From the NCBI RefSeq assembly GCF_002127325.2, contig NC_035448.2, forward strand, positions 59,759,577-59,823,576: DNA of 64,000 nucleotides, given 5' to 3'. This stretch comes from Helianthus annuus. Taxonomy: Eukaryota > Streptophyta > Magnoliopsida > Asterales > Asteraceae. A program made the translations under genes and the position numbers. The notes under the pieces were generated by a model. The model was not told where the DNA came from. It did no database searches and saw only the letters and a program-made list of their open reading frames with translations. Shown here one piece after another: positions 54,663-64,000 of the stretch. Position 1 is the first letter of the stretch; each line of letters opens with the position of its first letter.

Positions 54663-57482
54663 TTACTGAAATAGATGAGGGTACTTTCGCTTTATTTCTG
54701 ATTCCAGTTCCCAAGTATATTCTGGTCCTCCCTTGGATTCCCATTTGACTTTTACTAGTACTAGTCGTTTGTGTTTGAGAAACTTGATCTTCCGGTCTTC
54801 TATTTGTAGGGGTTTCTCTACGAATTTCAGCTTTTCATTTATCTCTATATCTTGAAGAGGTACTACCAGGGATTCGTCTGATAAACATTTCTTGAGATTG
54901 GATACATGAAACACATCATGTACTCCAGCTAATTCTTCTGGTAGTTGTAAACGATAAGCTACTGGTCCTATTCGTTGGATCACTGGGAATGGTCCGACAT
55001 ATCTGGGACTCAGTTTTCCTTTCTTACCGAATCGTACTACTCCTTTCCAAGGAGATACTTTCAAAAGTACTTTGTCTCCGACTTGAAATTCTAATGGCTT
55101 ACGGCGATTGTCTGCATAGCTCTTCTGATGATCTCTAGCTGTCTTCAATCTTTCCTTGATTTGAGTTATTTTGTCCGTAGTCTCTTGTACAATCTCTGTA
55201 CCTGATAACTGACTTTCTCCTATTTCTGCCCAGCAAACGGGAGTTCTGCACTTGCGTCCATACAGTGCTTCGAATGGAGCAGCTTCGATGCTCGATTGAT
55301 AACTATTGTTATAGGAGAATTCAATTAATGGTAAATGGCTATCCCAATTACCACCAAAGTCAATTACACATGCTCGGAGCATGTCTTCCAGGGTTTGTAT
55401 CGTCCTTTCACTTTGTCCGTCCGTTTGAGGATGATATGCAGTACTTAAATTAAGTCGAGTTCCCATTGCTTCTTGGAAACTTGTCCAGAAACGGGAAGTG
55501 AAACGACTATCTCTATCCGATACAATGGAGAGTGGGACTCCATGTAAGGATACTACTTCATCTACGTACAACTTGGCTAACCTTTCCATGCTAAAGGTTT
55601 CCTTCATTGGTAGAAAATGAGCTGATTTGGTTAATCGATCCACAATTACCCAAATAGCATCATTGCCTTTTCTGGTTTTGGGTAACCTAGTAACAAAATC
55701 CATTGTTATGAGTTCCCATTTCCATACAGGCATTTCTAACTGTTGTAGTAGTCCTGAAGGTTTCTGATGTTCGGCTTTAACTTGTGAACAGGTTAGACAC
55801 TTAGATACGTATTCGGCTATATCCTTTTTCATTCTTATCCACCAAAAATTATTTCTTAAATCTTGGTGCATCTTATTATTTCCTGGATGTACAGTATACC
55901 TAGATTTATGAGATTCTTCTAAAATTTTATTTCTTAATTCTCCTTGCTTAGGTACCCAAATTCGTTTCTTGTGGAATCTCCAAATTCCATCTTTTCCTTG
56001 TTCTAATTCCTTTAGGTAACCTTTCATTCCTTCGGCATCGTCCTTGATTGCCGTTTCCTGAATTTTCTTCAATTGTCCCATTAAATCTAATTGTAGATTT
56101 AACCTAAGAGCACGGACTCGCTTTTGCTTTTCATGATACTTACGACTTAAGGCGTCTGCGACTACGTTTGCCTTTCCTTCGTGATATTGAATATCACAGT
56201 CATAATCACTTAGGATTTCCATCCACCTTCTTTGCCTCATGTTTAACTCTTTTTGCCCAAATATATACCTTAAACTCTTATGGTCCGTATAGATAGTAAA
56301 CTTACTTCCATACAGATAATGTCTCCAAATTTTAAGAGCGAAAATTATGGCTCCTAACTCTAGGTCATGAGTCGTGTAATTTTCTTCGTGCTTTTTCAAT
56401 TGCCTAGAGGCATACGCAATTACCTTTTTGCGTTGCATCAATACACATCCATATCCTAATTTTGAAGCATCACAGTATACTTCAAAATCCTCGATTCCTT
56501 CGGGTAAAGCTAAAATTGGAGCATTTGTCAATTTGTGCTTTAGAATCCTAAAGGCTTCTTCTTGTTTAGTTCCCCATTCGAACTTAACTGTCTTACAGGT
56601 TAGCTTAGTCAAAGGTACAGCTATCTTAGAGAAATCTTTAATAAATCGTCTATAGTATCCAGCTAAGCCTAGAAAACTTCTAATTTCCATAGCCGTTCGT
56701 GGAGCTTTCCAATTTGTGATTGCTTCTATTTTTGCAGGATCTACGTGAATTCCTTCGTGATTCACCATATGACCTAAAAATTGCACTTCTTGTAGCCAGA
56801 ATTCACACTTCGAGAATTTGGCATAAAGCTTTTTCTTTCTTAACAAAGTTAAGAGTGCATGTAGGTGCTTACAATGTTCCTCCTGACTTTTGGAATAAAT
56901 GAGTATATCATCAATGAACACGATTACAAATTTATCCAAGTATGGTTTACAGATCCTATTCATCATGTCCATAAATGCAGCTGGAGCATTTGTTAATCCA
57001 AAGGGCATGACTGTAAACTCATAATGACCATACCTAGTTCTGAAAGCAGTTTTAGGTATGTCCTCCTCTTGTACTTTCAATTGGTGATATCCATAACTTA
57101 AATCTATCTTAGAGAAATACCTAGCTCCTTGCAATTGATCAAAAAGATCATCAATCCTAGGTAATGGGTATCGGTTCTTAATTGTAACTTTATTTAATTC
57201 CCTATAATCGATACACATTCTCATTGATCCATCTTTCTTTTTCACAAACAACACTGGTGCACCCCAAGGGGATGAACTAGGTTGTATGAATCCTTTGCTT
57301 AGTAATTCATGTAATTGCTTTTTCAATTCTAACATTTCAGTAGGTGCTAATCGATAAGGTGTCTTAGCTATTGGTGTAGTACCTGGAATTAAATGAATTC
57401 TAAACTCTACTTCCCTATCAGGTGGTAATCCAGGTAATTTTTCTGGAAAAACATCTGGGTATTCTGAAACTATAGGAATGTC
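54663..57482 (-). CDS. pol: Gy3 pol: RT, RNase H, integrase, chromodomain
   Basis: Open from the amber codon to the stop at 54663 (first Met at 57335). Counting from that Met: RT with FIDD at 140-143; RNase H from about 284 ([22 protein letters not shown]); integrase zinc site with [12 protein letters not shown]; catalytic residues in MDFVTRL, SDRDSRF and QSERTIQ; and a C-terminal chromodomain ([16 protein letters not shown]). All catalytic residues that I can place are present. Reverse-transcribes and integrates the element; the chromodomain should steer insertion into heterochromatin. Expression needs gag-pol fusion across the amber codon or separate initiation. Likely the healthiest enzyme set in the window. 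Confidence 0.9.
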   Translation of the reverse strand, partial: DIPIVSEYPDVFPEKLPGLPPDREVEFRIHLIPGTTPIAKTPYRLAPTEMLELKKQLHELLSKGFIQPSSSPWGAPVLFVKKKDGSMRMCIDYRELNKVTIKNRYPLPRIDDLFDQLQGARYFSKIDLSYGYHQLKVQEEDIPKTAFRTRYGHYEFTVMPFGLTNAPAAFMDMMNRICKPYLDKFVIVFIDDILIYSKSQEEHCKHLHALLTLLRKKKLYAKFSKCEFWLQEVQFLGHMVNHEGIHVDPAKIEAITNWKAPRTAMEIRSFLGLAGYYRRFIKDFSKIAVPLTKLTCKTVKFEWGTKQEEAFRILKHKLTNAPILALPEGIEDFEVYCDASKLGYGCVLMQRKKVIAYASRQLKKHEENYTTHDLELGAIIFALKIWRHYLYGSKFTIYTDHKSLRYIFGQKELNMRQRRWMEILSDYDCDIQYHEGKANVVADALSRKYHEKQKRVRALRLNLQLDLMGQLKKIQETAIKDDAEGMKGYLKELEQGKDGIWRFHKKRIWVPKQGELRNKILEESHKSRYTVHPGNNKMHQDLRNNFWWIRMKKDIAEYVSKCLTCSQVKAEHQKPSGLLQQLEMPVWKWELITMDFVTRLPKTRKGNDAIWVIVDRLTKSAHFLPMKETFSMERLAKLYVDEVVSLHGVPLSIVSDRDSRFTSRFWTSFQEAMGTRLNLSTAYHPQTDGQSERTIQTLEDMLRACVIDFGGNWDSHLPLIEFSYNNSYQSSIEAAPFEALYGRKCRTPVCWAEIGESQLSGTEIVQETTDKITQIKERLKTARDHQKSYADNRRKPLEFQVGDKVLLKVSPWKGVVRFGKKGKLSPRYVGPFPVIQRIGPVAYRLQLPEELAGVHDVFHVSNLKKCLSDESLVVPLQDIEINEKLKFVEKPLQIEDRKIKFLKHKRLVLVKVKWESKGGPEYTWELESEIKRKYPHLFQ

Positions 57483-59153
57483 CTAGAGTTCCTTACTTTT
57501 AGTGTTAATGATTACAGAAATCATATACACCATTTCTTGTTTCCTTGAATAACTAGCTAATTTCATTACTGAAATGAATTTCAGTGGCTTTCGAGATCTA
57601 TCTCCTGTAATTAGAATTACTTCTCCTGTAGGGGTACGGATTTCTACGGAATTCTTATCACACAGGATTCGAGCATGGTTGGTGACTAACCAATCCATTC
57701 CTAATACTACATCAAATCCGGCTAAATTCATGGGTAATAGGTTTGCAGAAAAATTATGACCTAACAATTCTATCTTTCCATCTTGCAAAACCTTGTCTAT
57801 GTTGACAGAATTTCCATCTGCCGTTTCGACTGTATAAATCTGCCTAAGGTGAGTTAGAGGTAAGTTAAGAGCTTGACAGAATGCAGTATTAATGAAACTT
57901 TGGTTTGCACCAGAATCAAATAATACTTTTGCATAGACGTTATGCACTAAGAACGTACCCGCGATCACGTCTGGAATGAGTTCGGCTTCTTGAGTGGTCA
58001 GCTGGAATGCTCGTGCATTTTTCTTAGTAGTTCCTTCAGTCGTTTTAGCTCTACTATCTGCTGGTTTAGCTAACTTAGGACATTCAGATTGGAAGTGTCC
58101 CGTTTCTCTGCAGTTATAACAGATTCTTGTTTTCCTTCTACAGTCTTCTTCCCGATGTCCTTTCTCCTTGCAAAAGTTGCAAATTACATTGCATTGTCCA
58201 TAGTGTTTCTTCTTGCAATTTCTGCAGAAAGGAGGTGACGAATATTGCCCGGTTCCCCTTTTCTTGAAATTATTACCCACACGAAATCCTTGGGTAATCT
58301 TCTGAGCCAATTCCTTCTTGCGATCTTCTTCTCTGGTGCGGACTAGTTCATCGGTTAAGGTATTAGCTAATTCCACAGCATCGTCAATCGTGCGTGGTCT
58401 CGCAGCTTTAACGATGTTACGGATTTCTCCAATTAATCCCCAAATATAACGGGAAATGAGTACCGGTTCAGGCGAAGCCAGGGAAGGTACCACTCTCGCA
58501 TATTCGAAGAATGTCGAAGTATATCCTCGACAGTCTACACCTAACATACGATGACTCAGGAACTTGTTTGCCATTTGTTCCTTCTCGTATTCGGGACAGA
58601 ATTTTCTTTCGACAAGACTCTTAAATTCTTCCCAATTCATCGCATAGGCCACCCTTCTTCCATTTGCTTGTAGCACCGTGTTCCACCATTCTAACGCCCC
58701 TTCTTTGAACAAGTTTGATGCATACATCACTTGATCTTCCTCAGCACATTTACTTATTGCAATTACTGCTTTGGTTTTCTCTAACCAACGCAGTGTTGCA
58801 GTTGCCCCTTCATTACCTGCAAATTCTGCGGGTTTACAGGCAAGAAATTCTTTGTAAGTGCAACCAGGCGTTGCAGCTTTCATTTTCTTAGGAAGTGGGG
58901 CCTGTTGCGGATCATGATCGTCATGATTGCCGCCTCCATTTATGTTGTTACTGCCGTTATCTTCCGGAGTACGTTTACTAGGAATTAATTGTGGGTTGGC
59001 AGGTTTCTGAACAGCAGCCACAATTTCTGGAATAGCATTGGCTATCCCTTGAGCAATAAAGTGCTCAATATCTTGTCTAGTTATATATTGATCTTCCTGA
59101 TTTTGCTCAGACTGATTTACTTCATTAACTGGTTCACTATTAGCGTTTTCCAT
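57483..59153 (-). CDS. gag: Gy3 gag and protease, ended by an amber codon
   Basis: 556 codons from MENANSEPVNEVNQ, ATG directly after TACTAATTAACAG. Gag domain at residues about 95-250 (RWLEKTKAVIAISK, EWWNTVLQANGRRVAYAMNWEEFKSL). A cysteine-rich part holds two proper CCHC knuckles, CNFCKEKGHREEDC (325-338) and CYNCRETGHFQSEC (345-358), preceded by a third half-knuckle (CRNCKKKHYGQC). Aspartic protease DSGA is at residues 413-416. It ends KEL followed by TAG, where relatives have an acidic residue. Downstream pol is in the same frame. Confidence 0.88.
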   Translation of the reverse strand: MENANSEPVNEVNQSEQNQEDQYITRQDIEHFIAQGIANAIPEIVAAVQKPANPQLIPSKRTPEDNGSNNINGGGNHDDHDPQQAPLPKKMKAATPGCTYKEFLACKPAEFAGNEGATATLRWLEKTKAVIAISKCAEEDQVMYASNLFKEGALEWWNTVLQANGRRVAYAMNWEEFKSLVERKFCPEYEKEQMANKFLSHRMLGVDCRGYTSTFFEYARVVPSLASPEPVLISRYIWGLIGEIRNIVKAARPRTIDDAVELANTLTDELVRTREEDRKKELAQKITQGFRVGNNFKKRGTGQYSSPPFCRNCKKKHYGQCNVICNFCKEKGHREEDCRRKTRICYNCRETGHFQSECPKLAKPADSRAKTTEGTTKKNARAFQLTTQEAELIPDVIAGTFLVHNVYAKVLFDSGANQSFINTAFCQALNLPLTHLRQIYTVETADGNSVNIDKVLQDGKIELLGHNFSANLLPMNLAGFDVVLGMDWLVTNHARILCDKNSVEIRTPTGEVILITGDRSRKPLKFISVMKLASYSRKQEMVYMISVIINTKSKEL

Positions 59154-59421
59154 CTGTTAATTAGTATTAATAGGAATTATTAGTGTCTAATTATTGATAA
59201 CAAAATCACACATAAATACACAGATCATTATAACATGCAAGCATAGCCAAAATTGTCGATGCCTCGACTTCTGTTTTGTTTTATATATTATACCTGCTTC
59301 AATACACACTTTTTATCTTACAGTGTTTTATTGCCCATTTTACAGAATCAGTTTTACTATATTAGTTATAATATAAACAAACTTCTCCAAACCCCTCCTA
59401 TCTTTTGGTTCGCTGGCAGTT
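59154..59421 (-). other. Gy3 spacer between ORF2 and gag, intron-like
   Basis: About 270 bp, strongly AT-rich, ending CACTAATAATTCCTATTAATACTAATTAACAG (two possible branch points then CAG) right at the gag ATG. No coding seen. Confidence 0.45.
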
Positions 59422-60147
59422 TCAGTAACGACGCTCCCTCTCGTCGTACTTCCAAGAAATCTGCTCCCCCATTTCCCGGATCCTATTCCCGGTGCCTATC
59501 AGTTCTTCACCAAACTGACGTAGTTCAGCTAAATTTTCATAGCTCATTGGCGGATTAGGGATAGGTTCTGGATCAAATTGTGGGAGAAAACTATAGGGAC
59601 TATTGACTATATTTTGGAATTGCCAGTCATTGGTCCACCATTCCTCCATTTGGCCTAATGGTCGGGTGTGAACTAGTGGGTCTGGAATAGCTGGTCCTAG
59701 GTTTATTGGAAATTGGGCTGTAGCAGGATAAGAGAAGAGATTATCGTTGATAGGCTCTAGAACATCACAATTATCCAGTAGGCGGTCTATTTCGTCCTGG
59801 AATGTGATTTCCTCAGACTGTTTAGAGCTTTCTCCGATCTCTATTCCTTTTTGCTTTAGGTCTATCCTTATTTCTGCTGGCTTGGAACTTTCTCCGGTTT
59901 CTATTTCTTTTCCTTTGCTCACACTCACAGGATTTTCTATTTTAGGGAGTCTCCTAGGTTTCCTTCGGCGCACCTTTCGCCACCCTACATATCTTCTCTT
60001 CTTTTTAGGTTTTGCTTTTTCCAGCGGTGGAGCTTGGAATTCTAGCGGTTCCTCTATGTCAGCAATGTAACCAGTGAAGTTGTGGGAGACTTCAATTGGC
60101 ACAGGATAGAGGTTGAGGTTCTGAAATGCTTCCGACATCTCATTCAT
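59422..60147 (-). CDS. Gy3 ORF2, basic/acidic protein of unknown function
   Basis: 241 codons from MNEMSEAFQNLNLYPVP; the open frame extends 16 codons upstream, but this ATG sits one base after GCCATACAG, a splice-acceptor-like sequence, so I prefer it. A strongly basic segment (KPKKKRRYVGWRKVRRRKP, about residues 47-65) may direct it to the nucleus or bind RNA. Two copies of a GIEIGESSK-like phrase follow. The C-terminal half is acidic and rich in Pro, Trp and Tyr. It is in a different frame from gag, separated by about 270 AT-rich bases. Not recognised. Confidence 0.5.
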   Translation of the reverse strand: MNEMSEAFQNLNLYPVPIEVSHNFTGYIADIEEPLEFQAPPLEKAKPKKKRRYVGWRKVRRRKPRRLPKIENPVSVSKGKEIETGESSKPAEIRIDLKQKGIEIGESSKQSEEITFQDEIDRLLDNCDVLEPINDNLFSYPATAQFPINLGPAIPDPLVHTRPLGQMEEWWTNDWQFQNIVNSPYSFLPQFDPEPIPNPPMSYENLAELRQFGEELIGTGNRIREMGEQISWKYDERERRY

Positions 60148-60270
60148 GCTGTATGGCAAAAATGCACAAAATGCTAAGTTAAAACTTTGGAACAAAGCTT
60201 AACAAATAAACATTTTTATTGCACACCAATTTGTACAACATAACAGCAAACAGAACACACTCAGATCTAT

Positions 60271-60633
60271 TTATTTATTTACTGGGAAGTACTTATTTCT
60301 AGATTTAGAGTTTAAAGATTTGCATTTTCTGCTACAGTAGCGAGCAGATACTTTTGCCCATTTTTCATCTAAGTTATTTTCTCCTGGTGGATTACTGCTA
60401 ATTTCCTGAATTTCCGGGTTAAACCTCACTCTCTTGGTTTGGGGTTTCTTTTTCTTTTGACCCTTCTTAATAATCAAATTTCTTTTCTCCGGTGTAAGTG
60501 GGTTTTCATAATTTGCCTTACGGACAAAGATTCCTTCCTCTAACTTGACGGGAGTTTTGAAGGAAGAGGTTCCCTGTTCTTTAGGTGTATTATCAAATTT
60601 GCGGTAGATAGCAGAAATCTTTTGTTTACCCAT
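60271..60633 (-). CDS. Gy3 ORF1, small basic protein of unknown function
   Basis: 120 codons starting MGKQKISAIYRKFDNTPKE. Lys/Arg-rich with a likely nuclear signal (KKGQKKKKPQTKR) followed by RVRFNP, which fits the RVxF docking motif for protein phosphatase 1 (pattern only). The C terminus is again basic (SRKCKSLNSKSRNK). The start codon lies one base after TAAAATTACAG, with CTAAT about 20 bases upstream, resembling a plant branch point and 3' splice site. No known retrotransposon domain. Placed first after the primer site, in a position where most gypsy elements have no gene. Confidence 0.5.
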   Translation of the reverse strand: MGKQKISAIYRKFDNTPKEQGTSSFKTPVKLEEGIFVRKANYENPLTPEKRNLIIKKGQKKKKPQTKRVRFNPEIQEISSNPPGENNLDEKWAKVSARYCSRKCKSLNSKSRNKYFPVNK

Positions 60634-60749
60634 ACTGTAATTTTAACAATTAGTCAGTTAATGCACATATATTCACAGAATGATAATTTCAAATTTTCCT
60701 AAATATTTTAAATTAAAATAGTGAGCTTAATCAGTAAGCTTAAAACAGT

Positions 60750-60762
60750 GGCTCTGATACCA
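60750..60762 (-). other. Primer binding site of Gy3
   Basis: Minus strand TGGTATCAGAGCC, 8 bases from the LTR edge, a longer gap than in the other elements. Confidence 0.92.
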
Positions 60763-60770
60763 CCTTTTCC

Positions 60771-62207
60771 TGTCACGGCCCCCGACCCGGTTTGACCCGT
60801 TTCAGGAGCCGCGGGACAGGAATCCCGTGGTATTTAATTTAGGCGACAGCGGAAGTCTTTTTAAAACAGGATCTTTTAATAATTTAAATTGCTCGTTTCA
60901 TAACTTAGGGATAAATTCCCGAAATTTACAATAATGTGATTTCTCAGGGAAATCTTTATTTTCAAAACATGTTCATTTATTTATTTACATTGAGCCACTT
61001 TTCTAAGCTGGGGCTGCTCCACGGCACTTTTCTTTGCTCATACCAGATCACCTGAAACATGGTTGAAAAAGGTTTTGTCAGCGGGGAAATACTGAGTGAA
61101 TCATTCAGTTTACTTGAAAACGACACATTTGTTATAATCTACAGTATTAAGGGGAATTACAATGTTTCTGATATCAAACCAACTACCCACAGTATTTGTC
61201 ACTCGACCATCCATTGGCTACCCCATTTGTCCAATGGTGTCTGTGACTGTGGTCAGATCACCCCTTGGCCACCCGTTTGTCCAAGTGTGACGGGAAATAA
61301 GTAATGTATACAAAACCCCACATACCGGCTGTAACTTGGTGATTACATAGACTTAATCACTGTAACTATAACTTTGAAAATAATTTGGAGTTTTGTAAAA
61401 CAGTTGATAAAAAGAGAATGACTCACATTGCAGATTTACGAGCAGAGTATAAGCTTTACTGATTAGCCTTTTAACCTAATTTAAATAACAATGCACACCC
61501 AAACGAGATTAGTAACTAATTCAGCAGTTACGTCAATTCACGAGATTAAACCCTCACAACTATTATCAAGTGCGATACTTAACAATTCAATGGATTCACA
61601 ACGAATGACAGAGCATAGTCCGAATTCGAACAGCACTCAAACATTCAAGTTGAAATCACACTGAATAACAAAGTACAAGCTCAATTGGAGCAGCACTCGG
61701 ACAATCGTTGGATATTTATAATCGATCGGACGTTGAATCGTAATAGCGATCGAGTTATTACCCTGATTGCGGCAGCACCTCGTGATCGTGTGTGTTTAAT
61801 TGTGACATAATAGCCTTAACTCGACGTATACAGAAGCTATTTACGTCGTTTCAACTCCCCTGTGCAAGTCCCAAGGTCGGCTATTTATAGTAATTTTTGG
61901 GACTCTCTTACGGACCGTATGCCTGATCCCTTACGGTCCGTAAGCTAAGCAGTCTAATTCCTAGGCTGCCTAGACTCTGGACTAGCTTGGGTGACTCAAG
62001 AATCCAGCCAATCAGATCAAACCAACGTTTATTTTAGATAATTATTAAGCTAGGGTTTGCCCCCCTTGAGTTTTAGGGGCCCTGATTCTGATTCCGATCA
62101 TTCTGAAAATTTTAGGGCTAGTGCAGAATTAATTGGGTGTCCCAATTAGGGTTTTCTTATTGACTAATTATTGTCCTAACTATTGATTTTAGTGGCAGTT
62201 TGTTACA
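60771..62207 (-). repeat. Gy3 5' LTR (1,437 bp)
   Basis: Plus strand TGTCACGGCCCCCGACCCGG to GTTTGTTACA. Carries the TATA box and an inverted repeat; on the minus strand a GTATGT (61325-61320) could be a splice donor in the transcribed part. Confidence 0.95.
61882..61944 (-). promoter_or_regulatory. Gy3 LTR promoter: 13-bp inverted repeat upstream of TATA box
   Basis: Arms CTTACGGACCGTA (61907-61919) and TACGGTCCGTAAG (61932-61944), perfect. On the minus strand the TATA box CTATAAATA (61890-61882) follows 16 bases later. Same arrangement at 54301-54363 in the 3' LTR. Confidence 0.7.
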
Positions 62208-62212
62208 TGGAA
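62208..62212. repeat. Target site duplication of Gy3, right
   Basis: TGGAA, partner of 53185-53189. Confidence 0.95.
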
Positions 62213-64000
62213 CATACAACAAGCCGCCCAAGTTGATGGCTATTGAAGATTACAACAGGTGGGCTATCAGATTCGAAGAATGGCTTAAAGCGTTTGCGTA
62301 TCCCAGTTGGAGAAGTTTGAAAAATGGATTTGATATGGGGAGAGATGATTATGAGAACTTAGAGGAAAATCAGATTGAAAAATACATTGTTGAACAGAAG
62401 TGTATTGCTTTACTTCATTAATCTGTCCGAGATGACATTATCGCACTGATCGAATACAAAGATTCGAGAGACCTTTGGGAAAAATTAAAAATAAAATGTA
62501 TTGGTAGTGCTGAAATAGTGAAGAACAAAAAGAAACTGTTACGAAAAGAGTTTGATTTGTTTGGTTGTTTATAGAATGAGTCTGTTTCCAAGATGATCGA
62601 AAGATTTGGGCATCTGAAGATGGAGCTTGCTAGACCTGACATCATTTACACTCAAGAAGAGCTGGTAGACAAATTGTTTGATGCTCTAACGAATGAGCAA
62701 GACTGGCAATATTTTGCATTGATGCTGAAGAATATGATAAAGCCTGCTGAATTGAAGGTTGATCTGCTTATAGAAAGACTTGAAAGCCATGAATTAGAGA
62801 TCAAAAAATCCAATAAAGTTAATAACACATCTTATCAGCAGAATGTGGAGTTGTATTACAGAGGCAGTATGCTCCCAAAGACTGCATCTCCAAAGACAGC
62901 CTTTTCAGCTGAAAGCTCAACCACAATGAATCAAGAAAGCCCTAGCAGTGGCTATCATGGTGGTTCTTCATCAAATACTTCAAATCAATCTGCATCAAAG
63001 AATCTTTTTCAATGCAACATTGCTGTGGATCTGAAGAATGGTCAGAATTTCAGTGAAGAATCTGCAAAACAACATATGGTGTTTTTAGCATCTGTGTTAG
63101 AATCGTACGAAAGTCTTATGGCAGGCAAGATAGGCAACACCAACCTAACAAAGGAAGACTACGATCAGATCAATCCTGAGGAAATGGAGTTGATCGATAT
63201 AAGGTGGTGTATGGCCAGTGCAGTGAAAAGAGCGCAACGTTTCATGGAAATTACTGGAAAACAGTCTATTGGTGGACCTTCTACCAAGTTTGGCTTTGAC
63301 AAGTCAAAAGTGACATGTTTCAAGTGTAAACAGAAAGGTCACTTTAAGCGTGAGTGTAGAAATGCTTACACTGATGATACTGCAAATCCTTTTCGAGAGG
63401 AATATTACAAGAGAGCGATCTATCATCAGAATAAAGCAGAATCTCCCAGGATGAAGCAGATAATGGAGGCACCCAAAGAGAAATCCTGGGCACTTGGAGT
63501 TTTTCATGACGATGAAGGTTATGATTGGATTGATGTTTTGCCTGAGGAAGACGCAGTTGGTTATGCCTTTGCAGCAGCAAAGATTGTTCCATTTAAAGAT
63601 AAGAGAACTGAAGAAGTAAAGTATGTGAACAGGAAGGAAACAGCTCGATTCATGAAAGCCAAAATCTATCGTACCTGGATGGAAGCAAAGAAGGCAAGGC
63701 GATGGGATCCTGATAGAGAATGTTATCTTGATCCTAATGGTAACATAGCTGTGGATCCAGATACTGTTGATCTTGAAGTTCTCACCAAACAAATTGCTGA
63801 TGAAGAAGAAGCCAGACAGAGAGAATGGTGTGGAGGAGGAGAAGCCATTGAGAAAGAAAAAGAGAAAGAGACAGCAAAAGAACCGCAACCAAAGAAGATT
63901 GATGATGGGATCACTGATACATCACAAGATTTCACCGCTGAAAACTTGAAGAAGATGGCTGACAAGGTTCTAGCTGCAAAAGAACTAGAGGTAGTTTCTG
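62208..64000 (+). pseudogene. gag: Co4 gag, continuation to the window end
   Basis: Resumes with the residues GTYNKPPKLMAIEDYNRW, matching Co3 gag. Stops TAA (62419-62421) and TAG (about 62572) replace Gln and Lys codons of Co3. After them the frame is open to the end of the window: gag domain, zinc knuckle CFKCKQKGHFKREC (about 63318-63359), and the Glu/Lys-rich part with the ENLKKMADKVLAAKELEV block that precedes the coiled coil. Truncated by the window edge. Confidence 0.85.

Larger units (their letters stand above)
53190..62207 (-). mobile_element. Gy3: nearly intact Ty3/gypsy chromovirus with two extra ORFs
   Basis: 9,018 bp with two 1,437-bp LTRs, TSD TGGAA, primer site and PPT. Order on the minus strand: ORF1, ORF2, gag-protease, RT-RNase H-integrase-chromodomain. 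I count about 12 LTR differences (0.8 percent), so the insertion is recent. The only break seen in gag-pol is one amber codon at 57483-57485. Confidence 0.95.

Noticed and set aside
63304..63888. 194-codon hydrophobic minus-strand ORF with membrane-like stretches
   Set aside because: Same artefact opposite the Co4 gag.

Overview
This window is repeat-dense plant nuclear DNA made almost entirely of nested LTR retrotransposons. Four element lineages of Ty3/gypsy and Ty1/copia type carry plant hallmarks: initiator-Met-tRNA primer sites (TGGTATCAGAGC), a chromodomain after the integrase, and very long AT-rich LTRs. From memory, the acidic reading frame upstream of gag in Gy1, and the GRTF of the pol genes, resemble proteins annotated from Asteraceae (sunflower, chicory, Artemisia, Tanacetum). 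I therefore favour a composite-family plant, but this is inference. I found no convincing intact host gene, no structural RNA gene and no CRISPR-like array.

Layout from left to right. (1) 1-28110, minus strand: a tandem pair of closely related non-autonomous gypsy elements (Gy1). Copy A (internal region 1-14503, left end outside the window) and copy B (17932-24679) share the middle LTR at 14504-17931; the outer LTR is 24680-28110. Both have an acidic N-terminal ORF, a CCHC gag, a decayed protease/RT stub and no integrase, and they share at least one frameshift. Copy A is interrupted by Gy2 (5211-13515, TSD GTGAG), a gypsy chromovirus with two 2,329-bp LTRs that look identical but with a broken, 5'-truncated gag-pol. 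(2) 28111-31974, minus: pieces of a gag-only copia element (Co1) arranged gag-C / LTR / leader / gag-N, with Gy1 inserted in the gag. (3) 31975-39513, minus: a decayed copia element (Co2) with a giant gag and a pol, joined to Co1 at 31974/31975. (4) 39514-40282 plus 50770-51734: single- or low-copy-looking sequence with dispersed direct repeats and a proline-rich ORF split by Co3. (5) 40283-50764, plus: a structurally complete copia element (Co3, TSD GCAAG, LTRs of 424 bp), same family as Co2, with several stop codons. (6) 51735-51975, minus: 3' end of a LINE. (7) 51976-53189 and 62208-64000, plus: copia element Co4, interrupted in gag by (8) Gy3 (53190-62207, minus, TSD TGGAA), a nearly intact chromovirus with two extra ORFs upstream of gag and one amber codon between protease and RT.

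How the parts relate. Gy2 and Gy3 carry the enzymes of chromoviruses (protease, RT, RNase H, integrase, chromodomain); Gy1 and Co1 carry only gag-type proteins and would depend on enzymes supplied in trans. Co2, Co3 and Co4 share a roughly 1,250-residue gag with two separated zinc knuckles and a coiled coil.

The most unusual signals are mostly non-coding: a run of about 15 tiny stem-loops with covarying stems in the Gy1 leader; splice-acceptor-like sequences directly in front of all three Gy3 start codons; a primer-site mimic made of gag-coding sequence in Gy2; dense TTCGCT and GGCCCAATCA arrays in copia leaders; and an inverted repeat just upstream of the TATA box in all four LTR families where a TATA box could be placed. 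All comparisons were made by eye; no search or alignment was run.
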